Assembly: GCA_900764225.1 (NCBI GenBank)
Contig: CAAFNG010000384.1
Coordinates: 1-13,275 of the forward strand
Direction: 5' to 3'
Source: Lachnospiraceae bacterium
Lineage (GTDB): Bacteria; Bacillota; Clostridia; Lachnospirales; Lachnospiraceae
Length of the DNA stretch: 13,275 nucleotides
Every line of letters starts with the position of its first letter. Position 1 is the first letter of the stretch. The notes below the pieces were generated by a model that saw nothing but the letters and a program-made list of their open reading frames with translations, searched no databases and had not been told where the DNA came from. Positions 6,272-13,251 of the stretch are shown here, one piece after another. Made by a program: the position numbers and the translations under genes.

Positions 6272-7048
6272 ATGAAGAGAAAATTTATGGCACTTGCACT
6301 TGCGGCCGCTATGACAGTATCCATGACATCTGCAGTTTTTGCAGCAGACAAGATCGAGAGCGCAGATGATCTGGAAGGTAAGAAGATCGGTGTTCAGCTT
6401 GGAACAACAGGCGATACACTTGCTACAGATGTAAAGGATGCAACTGTTGAGAGATATAACAAAGGAAACGATGCAGTTCTCGCTCTGAAACAGGGTAAGG
6501 TTGACTGTGTAGTAATCGACAGCGAGCCGGCCAAGAAATTCGTTGAGAAGAATGACGATCTTGAGATCATTGAGAACGTTTTTGACAAGGAAGAGTATGC
6601 GATCTGCCTTTCCAAGGACAATGCAGATCTTACCAAAGAATTCAACGATGCACTGAAAGAGCTTGGCGACGAGGGAACTCTGGATTCCATCAGAGATAAT
6701 TACATCGGCGATGATGCAGGTAAGACTCCATATGAGACCCCGAAGGATGCAGACCATTCCAAGGGAACTCTTACAATGGCTACTAACGCAACTTTCCAGC
6801 CATACGAATATTATGACGGAGACAACATCGTAGGTATCGACGTTGATATTGCACAGGCAATCTGTGACAAACTTGGATATGAGCTTAAAGTTGAGGATAT
6901 GGAATTTGATGCGATCGTAAATGCAGTAAAATCCGGTAAAGCTGACTTTGGTGCAGCAGGAATGACTGTAACAGAGGATCGTAAGAAGAGTGTTGATTTT
7001 ACAGATCCATATACAACAGCAGAACAGGTTATCATCGTACAGAAATAA
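6272..7048 (+). CDS. Amino-acid ABC transporter substrate-binding protein, family 3, circularly permuted
   Basis: Extracytoplasmic receptor of a polar amino-acid importer, 258 residues. Residues 1-25 are a signal peptide (MKRKFM, hydrophobic core, SAVFA-AD cleavage) with no lipobox Cys. The order of the mature domain is swapped. Residues 27-146 are what is normally the second half: IESADDLEGKKIGVQLGTT (28-46), the lobe-2 core NKGNDAVLALKQGKVD (63-78), Asp83, and the usual C-terminus DEGTLDSIRDNYIG (133-146). A ~20-residue linker follows. Residues 166-258 are what is normally the first half: LTMATNATFQPYEYYDG (167-183), VGIDVDIAQAI (187-197) and MTVTEDRKKSVDFTDPY (231-247, with ligand Arg237), ending at the hinge. 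ATG 6272 is chosen over the open frame to 6230 because AGGAGG (6257-6262) lies 9 nt upstream and the signal peptide starts there. First gene of the operon. The ligand may be arginine, inferred from the ARG box only. Confidence 0.94.
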   Translation: MKRKFMALALAAAMTVSMTSAVFAADKIESADDLEGKKIGVQLGTTGDTLATDVKDATVERYNKGNDAVLALKQGKVDCVVIDSEPAKKFVEKNDDLEIIENVFDKEEYAICLSKDNADLTKEFNDALKELGDEGTLDSIRDNYIGDDAGKTPYETPKDADHSKGTLTMATNATFQPYEYYDGDNIVGIDVDIAQAICDKLGYELKVEDMEFDAIVNAVKSGKADFGAAGMTVTEDRKKSVDFTDPYTTAEQVIIVQK

Positions 7049-7081
7049 TTTTTTCTGACAGAAAACTTCAGGAACTTCATT

Positions 7082-7125
7082 CAGGTTCCGGATATCCGGG
7101 GTATACTTCCGGGTTTCGGAACCTG
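7082..7125 (+). other. Intercistronic stem-loop between binding-protein and permease genes
   Basis: CAGGTTCCG (7082-7090) pairs perfectly with CGGAACCTG (7117-7125), with further CCGG pairing inside the loop. Only a short T stretch follows (TAGTTTTGG). Such structures commonly protect the 3' end of the binding-protein message or partly terminate, so more receptor than permease is made. The role is inferred. Confidence 0.65.
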
Positions 7126-7148
7126 TAGTTTTGGAAAGGGTGGAAATT

Positions 7149-7838
7149 TTGAGTCTTATTGAATAGTTTCAGTTTAACTTTCTGGACGACAATCGCTGGC
7201 AGTTCATTGTATCCGGTCTGAAAAATACGATCATCATTACATTTTTTGCAGTACTTCTTGGTATTTTTCTGGGCTTCGTGATCGCCATTGTACGTTCAAC
7301 ACATGACAAAACAGGAAAACTTAAGATCCTGAACGCGATCTGCAGAGTTTATCTGACTGTAATTCGTGGAACACCTACCATGGTACAGCTGCTGATCGTA
7401 TATTATGTAATTTTTGCAACTGTAGATCCAGGTAAGGTTGTGGTTGCGATCATCGCCTTTGGTATGAACTCAGCGGCATATGTGGCTGAGATCGTGCGTT
7501 CCGGTATCATGTCCATTGACCAGGGACAGTTTGAGGCCGGACGAAGCCTGGGACTTAACTACACACAGACAATGACGAAGATCATTCTTCCGCAGGCGGT
7601 CAAAAATATCCTGCCTGCTCTTGGAAACGAGCTGATTGTGCTTCTGAAAGAGACCTCCATCAGTGGTTACATTGGTCTTACTGACCTGACACGTGGCGGA
7701 GATATCATCCGAAGCCAGACCTACAGTGCGCTGTTCCCTCTGCTTGCAGTGGCAGCAATCTATCTTGTGATCGTTTGTTTCCTTACCTATCTTGTAGGAA
7801 GACTTGAGAGGAGGCTGAGAACCAATGAGCGTAAGTAA
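7149..7838 (+). CDS. Polar amino-acid ABC transporter permease (HisM/GlnP family) with an in-frame amber codon at codon 6
   Basis: Membrane channel subunit of the importer. The natural frame appears to start at TTG 7149, 8 nt after GGAAAGGG (7133-7140), and would read SLIE then TAG (7164-7166) then [20 protein letters not shown]. Family sequence continues without a break after the TAG, including the first membrane helix ([20 protein letters not shown]). The amber could have come from CAG by one C-to-T change. The first conventional start after it is GTG 7278 (186 residues to the stop), which lacks a ribosome binding site and loses most of helix 1. The rest is intact: [14 protein letters not shown], and the cytoplasmic EAA loop [14 protein letters not shown]...ILPQA that docks on the ATPase. 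The stop overlaps the ATPase start by 14 nt. Whether a working protein is made is uncertain. Confidence 0.85.
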
Positions 7839-8568
7839 TGAAGTACTTCTTGATGTGCAGGGGCTTCAGAAGGCCTATGGCAGTAATCAGGTCCTGAACG
7901 GAATCACCACACAGATCCGTCGTGGCGAGGTGGTAGCGATCATCGGACCGTCCGGCTGCGGTAAATCCACATTTCTCCGTTCCCTCAATCTTCTTGAGGA
8001 GCCTACCGGGGGAAAAATCCTCTTCGAAGGAACAGATATCACAGACCCGAAGGTGGATATCAACCGCCATCGTCAGAAAATCGGAATGGTATTTCAGCAG
8101 TTCAACCTGTTTCCGCACAAAACCGTAAAAGAGAACATCATGCTTGCTCCAGTAACACTGAAGCTGATGAGCAAGGAAGAGGCAGAAAAAACAGCTCTGG
8201 AGCTTCTGAAGCGCGTCGGCCTTCCGGATAAGGCAGATTCCTATCCGGATATGCTTTCCGGTGGTCAGAAGCAACGTATCGCCATTGCAAGATCCCTGGC
8301 CATGAACCCGGATGTGATGCTTTTTGATGAGCCAACATCTGCACTTGACCCGGAGATGGTCGGTGAGGTTCTTGAACTGATGCAGGAGCTTGCAAAATCC
8401 GGCATGACCATGGTAGTGGTAACACATGAGATGGGCTTTGCCCGCGAGGTGGCAACAAGAGTTCTTTTCATCGATGAAGGAAAGATCCAGGAAGAGAATT
8501 CCCCGAAGGAGTTTTTCGCAAATCCGAAGAACAAGAGACTTCGCGAATTCCTTTCGAAGACATTATAA
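7825..8568 (+). CDS. Polar amino-acid ABC transporter ATP-binding protein (GlnQ/HisP family)
   Basis: Cytoplasmic ATPase that powers the importer, 247 residues, a normal length. All nucleotide-binding motifs are intact: Walker [10 protein letters not shown] (41-49), Q-loop [10 protein letters not shown] (89-98), signature LSGGQ (144-148), Walker B VMLFDEP (164-170), D-loop SALD (172-175) and the switch His201 in VTHEMGFA. The ATG at 7825 overlaps the permease end by 14 nt, the usual coupling for these operons; purines GAGAGGAGGCTG in the permease 3' end supply the ribosome binding site. Last gene of the operon; a terminator follows at 8584-8633. Its intact state contrasts with the amber codon in the permease and suggests the operon is recently damaged at most. 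Confidence 0.96.
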   Translation: MSVSNEVLLDVQGLQKAYGSNQVLNGITTQIRRGEVVAIIGPSGCGKSTFLRSLNLLEEPTGGKILFEGTDITDPKVDINRHRQKIGMVFQQFNLFPHKTVKENIMLAPVTLKLMSKEEAEKTALELLKRVGLPDKADSYPDMLSGGQKQRIAIARSLAMNPDVMLFDEPTSALDPEMVGEVLELMQELAKSGMTMVVVTHEMGFAREVATRVLFIDEGKIQEENSPKEFFANPKNKRLREFLSKTL

Positions 8569-8583
8569 GAAACACAGCAGATT

Positions 8584-8633
8584 GGATGATCTTCAGTTCC
8601 TGCGTGAGGGCAGGATGAAGGTCATCCGTTTTT
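8584..8633 (+). terminator. Rho-independent terminator of the ABC transporter operon
   Basis: GGATGATCTTCA (8584-8595) pairs with TGAAGGTCATCC (8616-8627; one T-G wobble), with inner pairing TCCTGC (8598-8603) to GCAGGA (8610-8615), followed by G and five T (8629-8633). It begins 15 nt after the ATPase stop. Confidence 0.93.
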
Positions 8634-8774
8634 GGGGCGTGTCTATCATTATAAAGCGTGTGCATTGAGAGAAGCATATTGCCGGTCACAGAGCAAACAG
8701 TCATCCACAGGATTTTCTGCCACTGTCGGGATTACAGTAGGATCACAGTTGTTGCTGTAAAAGACTGAGAGTTG

Positions 8775-8783
8775 TGTTATAAT
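8775..8783 (+). promoter_or_regulatory. Extended -10 promoter of nagBA
   Basis: TGTTATAAT is a perfect -10 (8778-8783) with the TGn extension. The -35 region is weak (CTGTAA at 17-bp spacing, TTGCTG at 20). Transcription starts near 8790, leaving a ~78-nt leader. The rest of the 300-bp gap upstream (8634-8774) shows nothing I can name; no clear cre or DasR/NagR operator was recognised. Confidence 0.6.
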
Positions 8784-8867
8784 CTCTGTAAGAAGGCAGA
8801 AATAATGAAGGTTCGGAAGGCGCTTTTGACTATAGCGATCGAAGAATAAGATCTGAGGGGGAAATTT

Positions 8868-9611
8868 ATGATTATTTACAAAGGAAAAGATTATCAGGAT
8901 GTAAGCAGAAAGGCAGCCAATATCATGTCTGCACAGATCATTATGAAGCCAGATGCAGTGCTGGGTCTTGCAACCGGTTCCACTCCGGTGGGAATGTATG
9001 CACAGCTGGTGGAATGGTACAAAAAGGGAGATCTGGATTTTTCGCAGGTGACGACTGTAAATCTGGATGAGTATAAAGGGATTTCCGGGGATAATGAGCA
9101 GAGTTACCGATACTTTATGAATAAAAATCTGTTTGACCATATAAACATCGATAAAAACAAGACCTTTGTGCCGGATGGACTGGAAGAGAACAGTGATAAA
9201 GCCTGTGCAGAGTACAATGCGGTTATAAGCCGGACCGGTGGTGTGGATATGCAGCTTCTGGGAATCGGGGAAAACGGACACATCGGATTTAATGAGCCGG
9301 GTGCAGCCTTTGAGAAAGAGACGCACTGCGTGGACCTGACAGAAAGTACGATCAGGGCTAACGCGAGGTTTTTTGACAGCATGGATGAGGTTCCGAAGCA
9401 GGCATATACCATGGGAATCAAAAATATCATGGCAGCCAGAAAAATCCTTCTTGTGGCAACCGGTGTTGCCAAGGCAGAGGCTTTATATAAATCGCTTTAC
9501 GGGCCGATCACGCCTAATGTTCCGGCATCCATTCTTCAGCTGCATCTGGATCTGACGGTGGTAGCCGATGAGGCTGCACTTGCGGTCATCCGGGAAAAAG
9601 GACTTCAGTAG
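8868..9611 (+). CDS. nagB: Glucosamine-6-phosphate deaminase
   Basis: Converts glucosamine-6-phosphate to fructose-6-phosphate and ammonia, the last step of amino-sugar catabolism. The 247-residue length fits Gram-positive NagB. Motifs: phosphate-binding GLATGSTP (33-40), VNLDEYKG (64-71) with catalytic Asp67, and GIGENGHIGFNEP (132-144) with His138 and Glu143. The E. coli Asp141 position is Asn136 here, as in Bacillus-type enzymes. The ATG has GAGGGGG 6-7 nt upstream. It ends with a genuine TAG stop at 9609-9611, which argues against amber being read as sense in this organism. First gene of nagB-nagA; the gap to nagA is 38 nt. Confidence 0.97.
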   Translation: MIIYKGKDYQDVSRKAANIMSAQIIMKPDAVLGLATGSTPVGMYAQLVEWYKKGDLDFSQVTTVNLDEYKGISGDNEQSYRYFMNKNLFDHINIDKNKTFVPDGLEENSDKACAEYNAVISRTGGVDMQLLGIGENGHIGFNEPGAAFEKETHCVDLTESTIRANARFFDSMDEVPKQAYTMGIKNIMAARKILLVATGVAKAEALYKSLYGPITPNVPASILQLHLDLTVVADEAALAVIREKGLQ

Positions 9612-9649
9612 AGGGAAGAGGAAAGTTACGACAGAGAGGGGTAAAAATC

Positions 9650-10753
9650 ATGATCATCAGAAACGGAAAAGTATTTCAGGAAGACGGCACCTACCGGGAA
9701 ATGGATCTGTATGTGGAGAAAGGCAGACTGGTTTCCTGTGAGCAGGAGGTTTCGGATAAAAAAGAGCTCGATGCGACTGGTCTGAAGGTGCTGCCGGGGC
9801 TTATTGATATCCACAGCCATGGCGCAGTGGGACATGATTTTTCCGATGCAGATGCGGCAGGTCTCCGGAAAATCCTCCAGTACGAAAAAGCCCACGGTAT
9901 CACATCATATTGTCCTACTTCGATGACACTGCCGCTGGAGCAGCTGAGAGGGATTTTTGCTTCAGCAGAAAAAGTGGAGCAGGATGAGAGCTGTGCGCGA
10001 ATCATAGGTGTGAATATGGAGGGACCGTTTCTTGATCCTGCGAAAAAAGGCGCGCATGTGGAAGCATACATCCGGAAGCCGGATGTGGAATTTTTCCGGG
10101 AGTGCCAGGAGGCAGCAGGTGGCAGGATACGGATCGTGACAGTAGCTCCGAATATGGAAGGCGCAGAGGACTTTATTGAAGAATTGAAGGACGATGTGGT
10201 GATCTCTCTTGGACATACAGGAGCAGATTACGACTGTGCGGTAAATGCCATGAAAAAAGGTGCTCATCATGTGACACATCTTTATAATGCCATGAATCCG
10301 CTGAATCATCGTGCGCCCGGTGTGATCGGGGCTGCGGCAGACGATCCGGACTGTATGGTGGAGATGATCGGAGACGGAATCCATATTCATCCGTCAGTGG
10401 TGCGTAATACGTTCCGGATGTTCGGGGGAGAACGTATCGTACTGATCAGCGACTCCATGATGGCAGCCGGAATGGAGAACGGAACGTATGAGCTGGGCGG
10501 TCAGGCAGTGACCATGAAAGACAGAAAAGCGGTTCTCGCTGACGGGACGATCGCAGGATCGGCAACGAATCTCTATGAATGTATGCAGTGTGTGATCGCT
10601 ATGGGAGTGCCGGAGAGTGCGGCCATTTTTGCAGCGACAAGGAATCCGGCGAAGAGTATTGGGATTTACGATGAGGTGGGTTCGCTTGAACCTGGAAAAA
10701 GGGCAGATATCGTGCTTGCAGATGAAAAACTTAATCTTGTGCAGGTAATCTGA
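9650..10753 (+). CDS. nagA: N-acetylglucosamine-6-phosphate deacetylase
   Basis: Removes acetate from GlcNAc-6-phosphate, supplying the substrate for NagB. The 367-residue amidohydrolase has metal and active-site residues in place: HSH (His55, His57) in GLIDIHSHGAVGHDF, Glu124 in VNMEGPFLDP, His189 in LGHTGADYD, His210 in HVTHLYNAMNPLNHR, and catalytic Asp268 in ISDSMMAAG. The C-terminal SLEPGKRADIVLAD strand is typical of the superfamily. The ATG has GAGAGGGG about 8 nt upstream. It is second in the operon and closed by a terminator at 10800-10851. No PTS or NagE transporter and no regulator gene is in the window, so the sugar source (exogenous chitin/mucin versus cell-wall recycling) cannot be told. 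Confidence 0.97.
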   Translation: MIIRNGKVFQEDGTYREMDLYVEKGRLVSCEQEVSDKKELDATGLKVLPGLIDIHSHGAVGHDFSDADAAGLRKILQYEKAHGITSYCPTSMTLPLEQLRGIFASAEKVEQDESCARIIGVNMEGPFLDPAKKGAHVEAYIRKPDVEFFRECQEAAGGRIRIVTVAPNMEGAEDFIEELKDDVVISLGHTGADYDCAVNAMKKGAHHVTHLYNAMNPLNHRAPGVIGAAADDPDCMVEMIGDGIHIHPSVVRNTFRMFGGERIVLISDSMMAAGMENGTYELGGQAVTMKDRKAVLADGTIAGSATNLYECMQCVIAMGVPESAAIFAATRNPAKSIGIYDEVGSLEPGKRADIVLADEKLNLVQVI

Positions 10754-10799
10754 GAGAATGAGAACAGGTCAGAACTGTACAATAGAACAATGCAGAAAT

Positions 10800-10851
10800 A
10801 AAAGGATGATTTCAATTCCTGGATAAACAGGGGTTGAAACCATCCTTTTTT
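10800..10851. terminator. Bidirectional terminator between nagA and the CBS-domain gene
   Basis: AAAAGGATG and TTTCAA on the left (10800-10814) pair with TTGAAA and CATCC plus T6 on the right (10834-10851), with one A-C mismatch, and an inner CCTG/CAGG (10818-10821 with 10828-10831). A-rich left and T-rich right ends suit convergent transcripts: nagBA on plus and asnA-CBS on minus. Confidence 0.9.
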
Positions 10852-10866
10852 GTACTTGATAATTAA

Positions 10867-11304
10867 TTATTCAGACTGCTCCTTGCCGGAGGCATTCTTC
10901 GCAGCTTTCATTTCGCTGTAGCAGTATTTGATGATCGACTTTCTGGTTATGATTCCGATAAAAGCACCCTGGTCATCGACAACCGGAACAAAGTTCTGGT
11001 TGATGGCGCGGTCCAGAAGATCCTCCATGTTGGAGTCTGCGTGAACCGGCTTGTAGGTTGCCCGGCGGGGGATTGCCATAATTGGGATTCCTTCCGTTTC
11101 CTTGATATCGTGGATGTCTGCGCGGCGCATGCCCCAGAGAAGATCGCCCTCTGAGATGGTGCCGAGATATTTGCCGTCCATGGTAAGGATCGGGATGCAG
11201 GAGTACTTGCGGTGCTCCATTTTTTCGAGAGTTTGACGAAGAGTTTCGTCCTCGAAGATGTAGGCTACCTCGCTCTTTGGAATCAGAAAAAACAGAATGT
11301 TCAC
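10867..11304 (-). CDS. Two-CBS-domain protein
   Basis: A 145-residue protein that is almost wholly a CBS pair (Bateman module): about residues 12-62 (YSCIPILTMDGKYLGTISEGDL) and 78-130 (FVPVVDDQGAFIGIITRKSI). Such modules bind adenine nucleotides (AMP, ATP, SAM and others) and act as energy or metabolite sensors. The C-terminal ~15 residues are polar and probably flexible. The start is GTG 11304, with GAGGT about 8 nt upstream. It lies 39 nt behind asnA on the same strand with no terminator between, so the two are probably one operon. This suggests, without proving, a link to AsnA, an ATP-to-AMP enzyme. Confidence 0.9.
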   Translation of the reverse strand: MNILFFLIPKSEVAYIFEDETLRQTLEKMEHRKYSCIPILTMDGKYLGTISEGDLLWGMRRADIHDIKETEGIPIMAIPRRATYKPVHADSNMEDLLDRAINQNFVPVVDDQGAFIGIITRKSIIKYCYSEMKAAKNASGKEQSE

Positions 11305-11343
11305 GTTATTACCTCATTTCTGCAAAAGTAAATTCGGGGTTGT

Positions 11344-12354
11344 TTACAGAAGCTGGAGGCCATGTGCTTCGGCAGCGTCTGTGATCTCTTTTGGCCAGAG
11401 GGATACGTGTACCTCTCCGATATGTGCCTTGCGGAGGAAGAACATGCAGATTCGGGACTGACCGATTCCACCGCCGATGGTATATGGCAGTTCTTTGTTG
11501 AGGATCGCTTTCTGGAAAGGAAGCTCTCTTCTGTCGTCGCAGCCTGCTTCTGTGAGCTGGCGGTCAAGAGCTGTTTCGTCTACACGGATTCCCATGGAGG
11601 ACAGCTCAAGGGCGATATCAAGTACCGGATAATATACAAGGATATCTCCGTTCAGTTCCCAGTCATCATAGTCCGGGGCACGTCCGTCGTGGCGCTCTCC
11701 GTTGGTGAGAGTTTTTCCGACTTTCATAAGGAATACGGCACCCTTTTCACGGGTGATCTTGTATTCACGTTCCTTCGGTGTGCAGTCCGGATACATGTCA
11801 AGAAGCTCCTGGGTTGTGATGAAGAAGATATCTTTCGGCAGGATTTCCTCGATGTAGTCGTACTGTACTGCCATGTATTTCTCAGTTTTACGAAGGACGC
11901 TGTAGATATTGCGGACAGTTTCCTTGAGAGTTTCCATGGTGCGTTCTTCTTTTGAGATGATCTTCTCCCAGTCCCACTGGTCTACGTAAACAGAGTGGAT
12001 ATTGTCAAGATCCTCGTCGCGTCGGATCGCTACCATATCGGTATAAAGTCCTTCACCATGTGAAAAACCATATTTCTTAAGTGCATAACGTTTCCATTTA
12101 GCCAGAGAGTGTACGATCTCGGCGTTGCTGCCCTCGATCGCCTTGATATCAAAGCTTACCGGACGTTCTACACCGTTAAGGTTGTCGTTAAGACCAGACT
12201 CCGGTGCTACAAAGGTCGGAGCGGATACTCTGAGAAGATTGAGCTTCTGGGAGAGTGTCTGCTGGAAGAAATCTTTTACGGTTTTGATCGCAATCTGTGT
12301 ATCATGGAGGTTCAGGTCTGCATGATAGGTTGCGGGGATTGTGATTGTATTCAT
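11344..12354 (-). CDS. asnA: Aspartate-ammonia ligase (asparagine synthetase A)
   Basis: Makes asparagine from aspartate, ammonia and ATP, releasing AMP and pyrophosphate. The 336 residues fit the AsnA family, which has the class II aminoacyl-tRNA synthetase fold. Recognisable segments are LLRVSAPTFVAPESGLND (40-57), RPVSFDI (64-70), the active-site core SVYVDQWDWEK (121-131), NGERHDGRAPDYDDW (218-232) and YTIGGGIGQSR (291-301) near the C-terminus, which holds the class II motif 3-like Arg. The ATG 12354 has AGGAGG 8 nt upstream (complement of 12363-12368). First gene of the minus-strand operon asnA-CBS. Ammonia dependence suits an organism that also releases ammonia through NagB, though no link is shown. 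Confidence 0.97.
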   Translation of the reverse strand: MNTITIPATYHADLNLHDTQIAIKTVKDFFQQTLSQKLNLLRVSAPTFVAPESGLNDNLNGVERPVSFDIKAIEGSNAEIVHSLAKWKRYALKKYGFSHGEGLYTDMVAIRRDEDLDNIHSVYVDQWDWEKIISKEERTMETLKETVRNIYSVLRKTEKYMAVQYDYIEEILPKDIFFITTQELLDMYPDCTPKEREYKITREKGAVFLMKVGKTLTNGERHDGRAPDYDDWELNGDILVYYPVLDIALELSSMGIRVDETALDRQLTEAGCDDRRELPFQKAILNKELPYTIGGGIGQSRICMFFLRKAHIGEVHVSLWPKEITDAAEAHGLQLL

Positions 12355-12401
12355 TATCGGCTCCTCCTGATGATTTTTTTGGCTTATCTGCTCTGTGAGG
12401 T

Positions 12402-12430
12402 ATTATAGCAGAAAATGGGTGGGGTGGCAA
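12402..12430 (-). promoter_or_regulatory. asnA promoter
   Basis: On the minus strand: TTGCCA (complement of 12425-12430), 17-bp spacer, TATAAT (complement of 12402-12407). Start near 12395, leader about 40 nt with no room for a T-box or riboswitch. Confidence 0.75.
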
Positions 12431-12464
12431 TAAAAGAAAAGGGCTGTGTATTATATGCCGGGTA

Positions 12465-12473
12465 TGATATACT
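12465..12473 (+). promoter_or_regulatory. Extended -10 promoter of the zinc-ribbon gene
   Basis: TGATATACT: -10 TATACT (12468-12473) with a TGn extension; no convincing -35. It is divergent from the asnA promoter, with about 35 bp between the -35 of asnA and this site. Confidence 0.5.
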
Positions 12474-12559
12474 TAAAACAGTGAATGCAGAAAAACAGTA
12501 CAAAACGAGCTTTGATGGGATAATTAACTGTCTTGGCAGATACAGGATGGAGGGAGCTT

Positions 12560-13156
12560 ATGGCTGGTGAAAAATGTCAGGTATGTGGTGGAAAAGTTGT
12601 AAATGGAAGGTGTTCTCTCTGCGGAATGCCGTATCGGAATGACGAGGTGCTTTATCATCTGAATGAACCCCGGGAGGTGCATTATGGTCATGCTTCTGCC
12701 AGAGTCCGGGAAAAGATGCGAGGATATGCCGAAATGTCCGGCACTGGAAAAACACAGCAGAGGAGTGCAAACGGGACGGCGGGAATGCCGGGCACAGTAA
12801 GAACGGAAAAGAAGGGAAATACCGGGAAGCGCAGAGAGATAGCTGCAACAGTACAGCGATCGCAGAATAGTGGCAGCATGCCAGGGAATATGAGTGGTCA
12901 GACGAGAGGAAATATGCAGCGTGGTTTCGGAACAAGAACCGGACGGGGCGGAATCTCGGAACTGAATCGTCAGAAAACAGAGAAAACATCAGCTGATATG
13001 AATCAGAGGAAGATCATGAACCAGAGTGAAAAGCAGCCTTCTTCAAAGAAAAAATTCGGTTCAAAGGCGTGGATCATATGGATCATCATAGGTATTATAT
13101 GTGCGTTTCCGGAAATGTGGAAGATATTTCTGGACTGGTTTATAAATAATTTGTAA
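12560..13156 (+). CDS. Unrecognised zinc-ribbon protein with disordered linker and C-terminal membrane segment
   Basis: I do not recognise a named family. The 198 residues fall in three parts. Residues 1-25 form a small zinc ribbon, CQVCGGKVVNGRCSLCG, with Cys6, Cys9, Cys18 and Cys21. Residues ~45-168 are Gly, Ser, Asn, Gln, Arg and Lys rich, low in hydrophobics and clearly basic, so probably disordered. Residues 170-183 (AWIIWIIIGIICAF) are a membrane segment followed by an aromatic amphipathic tail, EMWKIFLDWFINNL. With no signal peptide, the zinc ribbon should lie in the cytoplasm and the protein be tail-anchored. ATG 12560 is preferred over upstream TTG 12533 because GGAGGGA (12549-12555) precedes it by 4 nt. 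It is a single-gene unit. Zinc-ribbon plus membrane-anchor proteins are common in Bacillota, with functions mostly unknown. Confidence 0.8.
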   Translation: MAGEKCQVCGGKVVNGRCSLCGMPYRNDEVLYHLNEPREVHYGHASARVREKMRGYAEMSGTGKTQQRSANGTAGMPGTVRTEKKGNTGKRREIAATVQRSQNSGSMPGNMSGQTRGNMQRGFGTRTGRGGISELNRQKTEKTSADMNQRKIMNQSEKQPSSKKKFGSKAWIIWIIIGIICAFPEMWKIFLDWFINNL

Positions 13157-13192
13157 GAATATTTCCGCAGTGAGATCAGGCAGTGCTAAGAG

Positions 13193-13214
13193 TCTGTATT
13201 TTTTTGTATACAGA
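13193..13214 (+). other. Small stem-loop after the zinc-ribbon gene
   Basis: TCTGTAT (13193-13199) pairs with ATACAGA (13208-13214) around a T-rich 8-nt loop. The T tract is in the loop and not after the stem, so termination is doubtful. It is the only structure seen in the 119 bp after the gene. Confidence 0.4.
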
Positions 13215-13242
13215 AATACCTCTTTTCTTTTCATGCCAGCTG

Positions 13243-13251
13243 TGGTATACT
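13243..13251 (+). promoter_or_regulatory. Extended -10 promoter reading out of the window
   Basis: TGGTATACT, identical to the extended -10 at 1926-1934. No -35 can be assigned. It presumably serves a gene to the right of the window end. Confidence 0.4.

Noticed and set aside
7164..7166. Amber codon read as an amino acid (suppression or recoding)
   Set aside because: nagB in the same window ends at a normal TAG where the family ends, and no structure or second amber supports recoding; a point mutation or base-call error is simpler.
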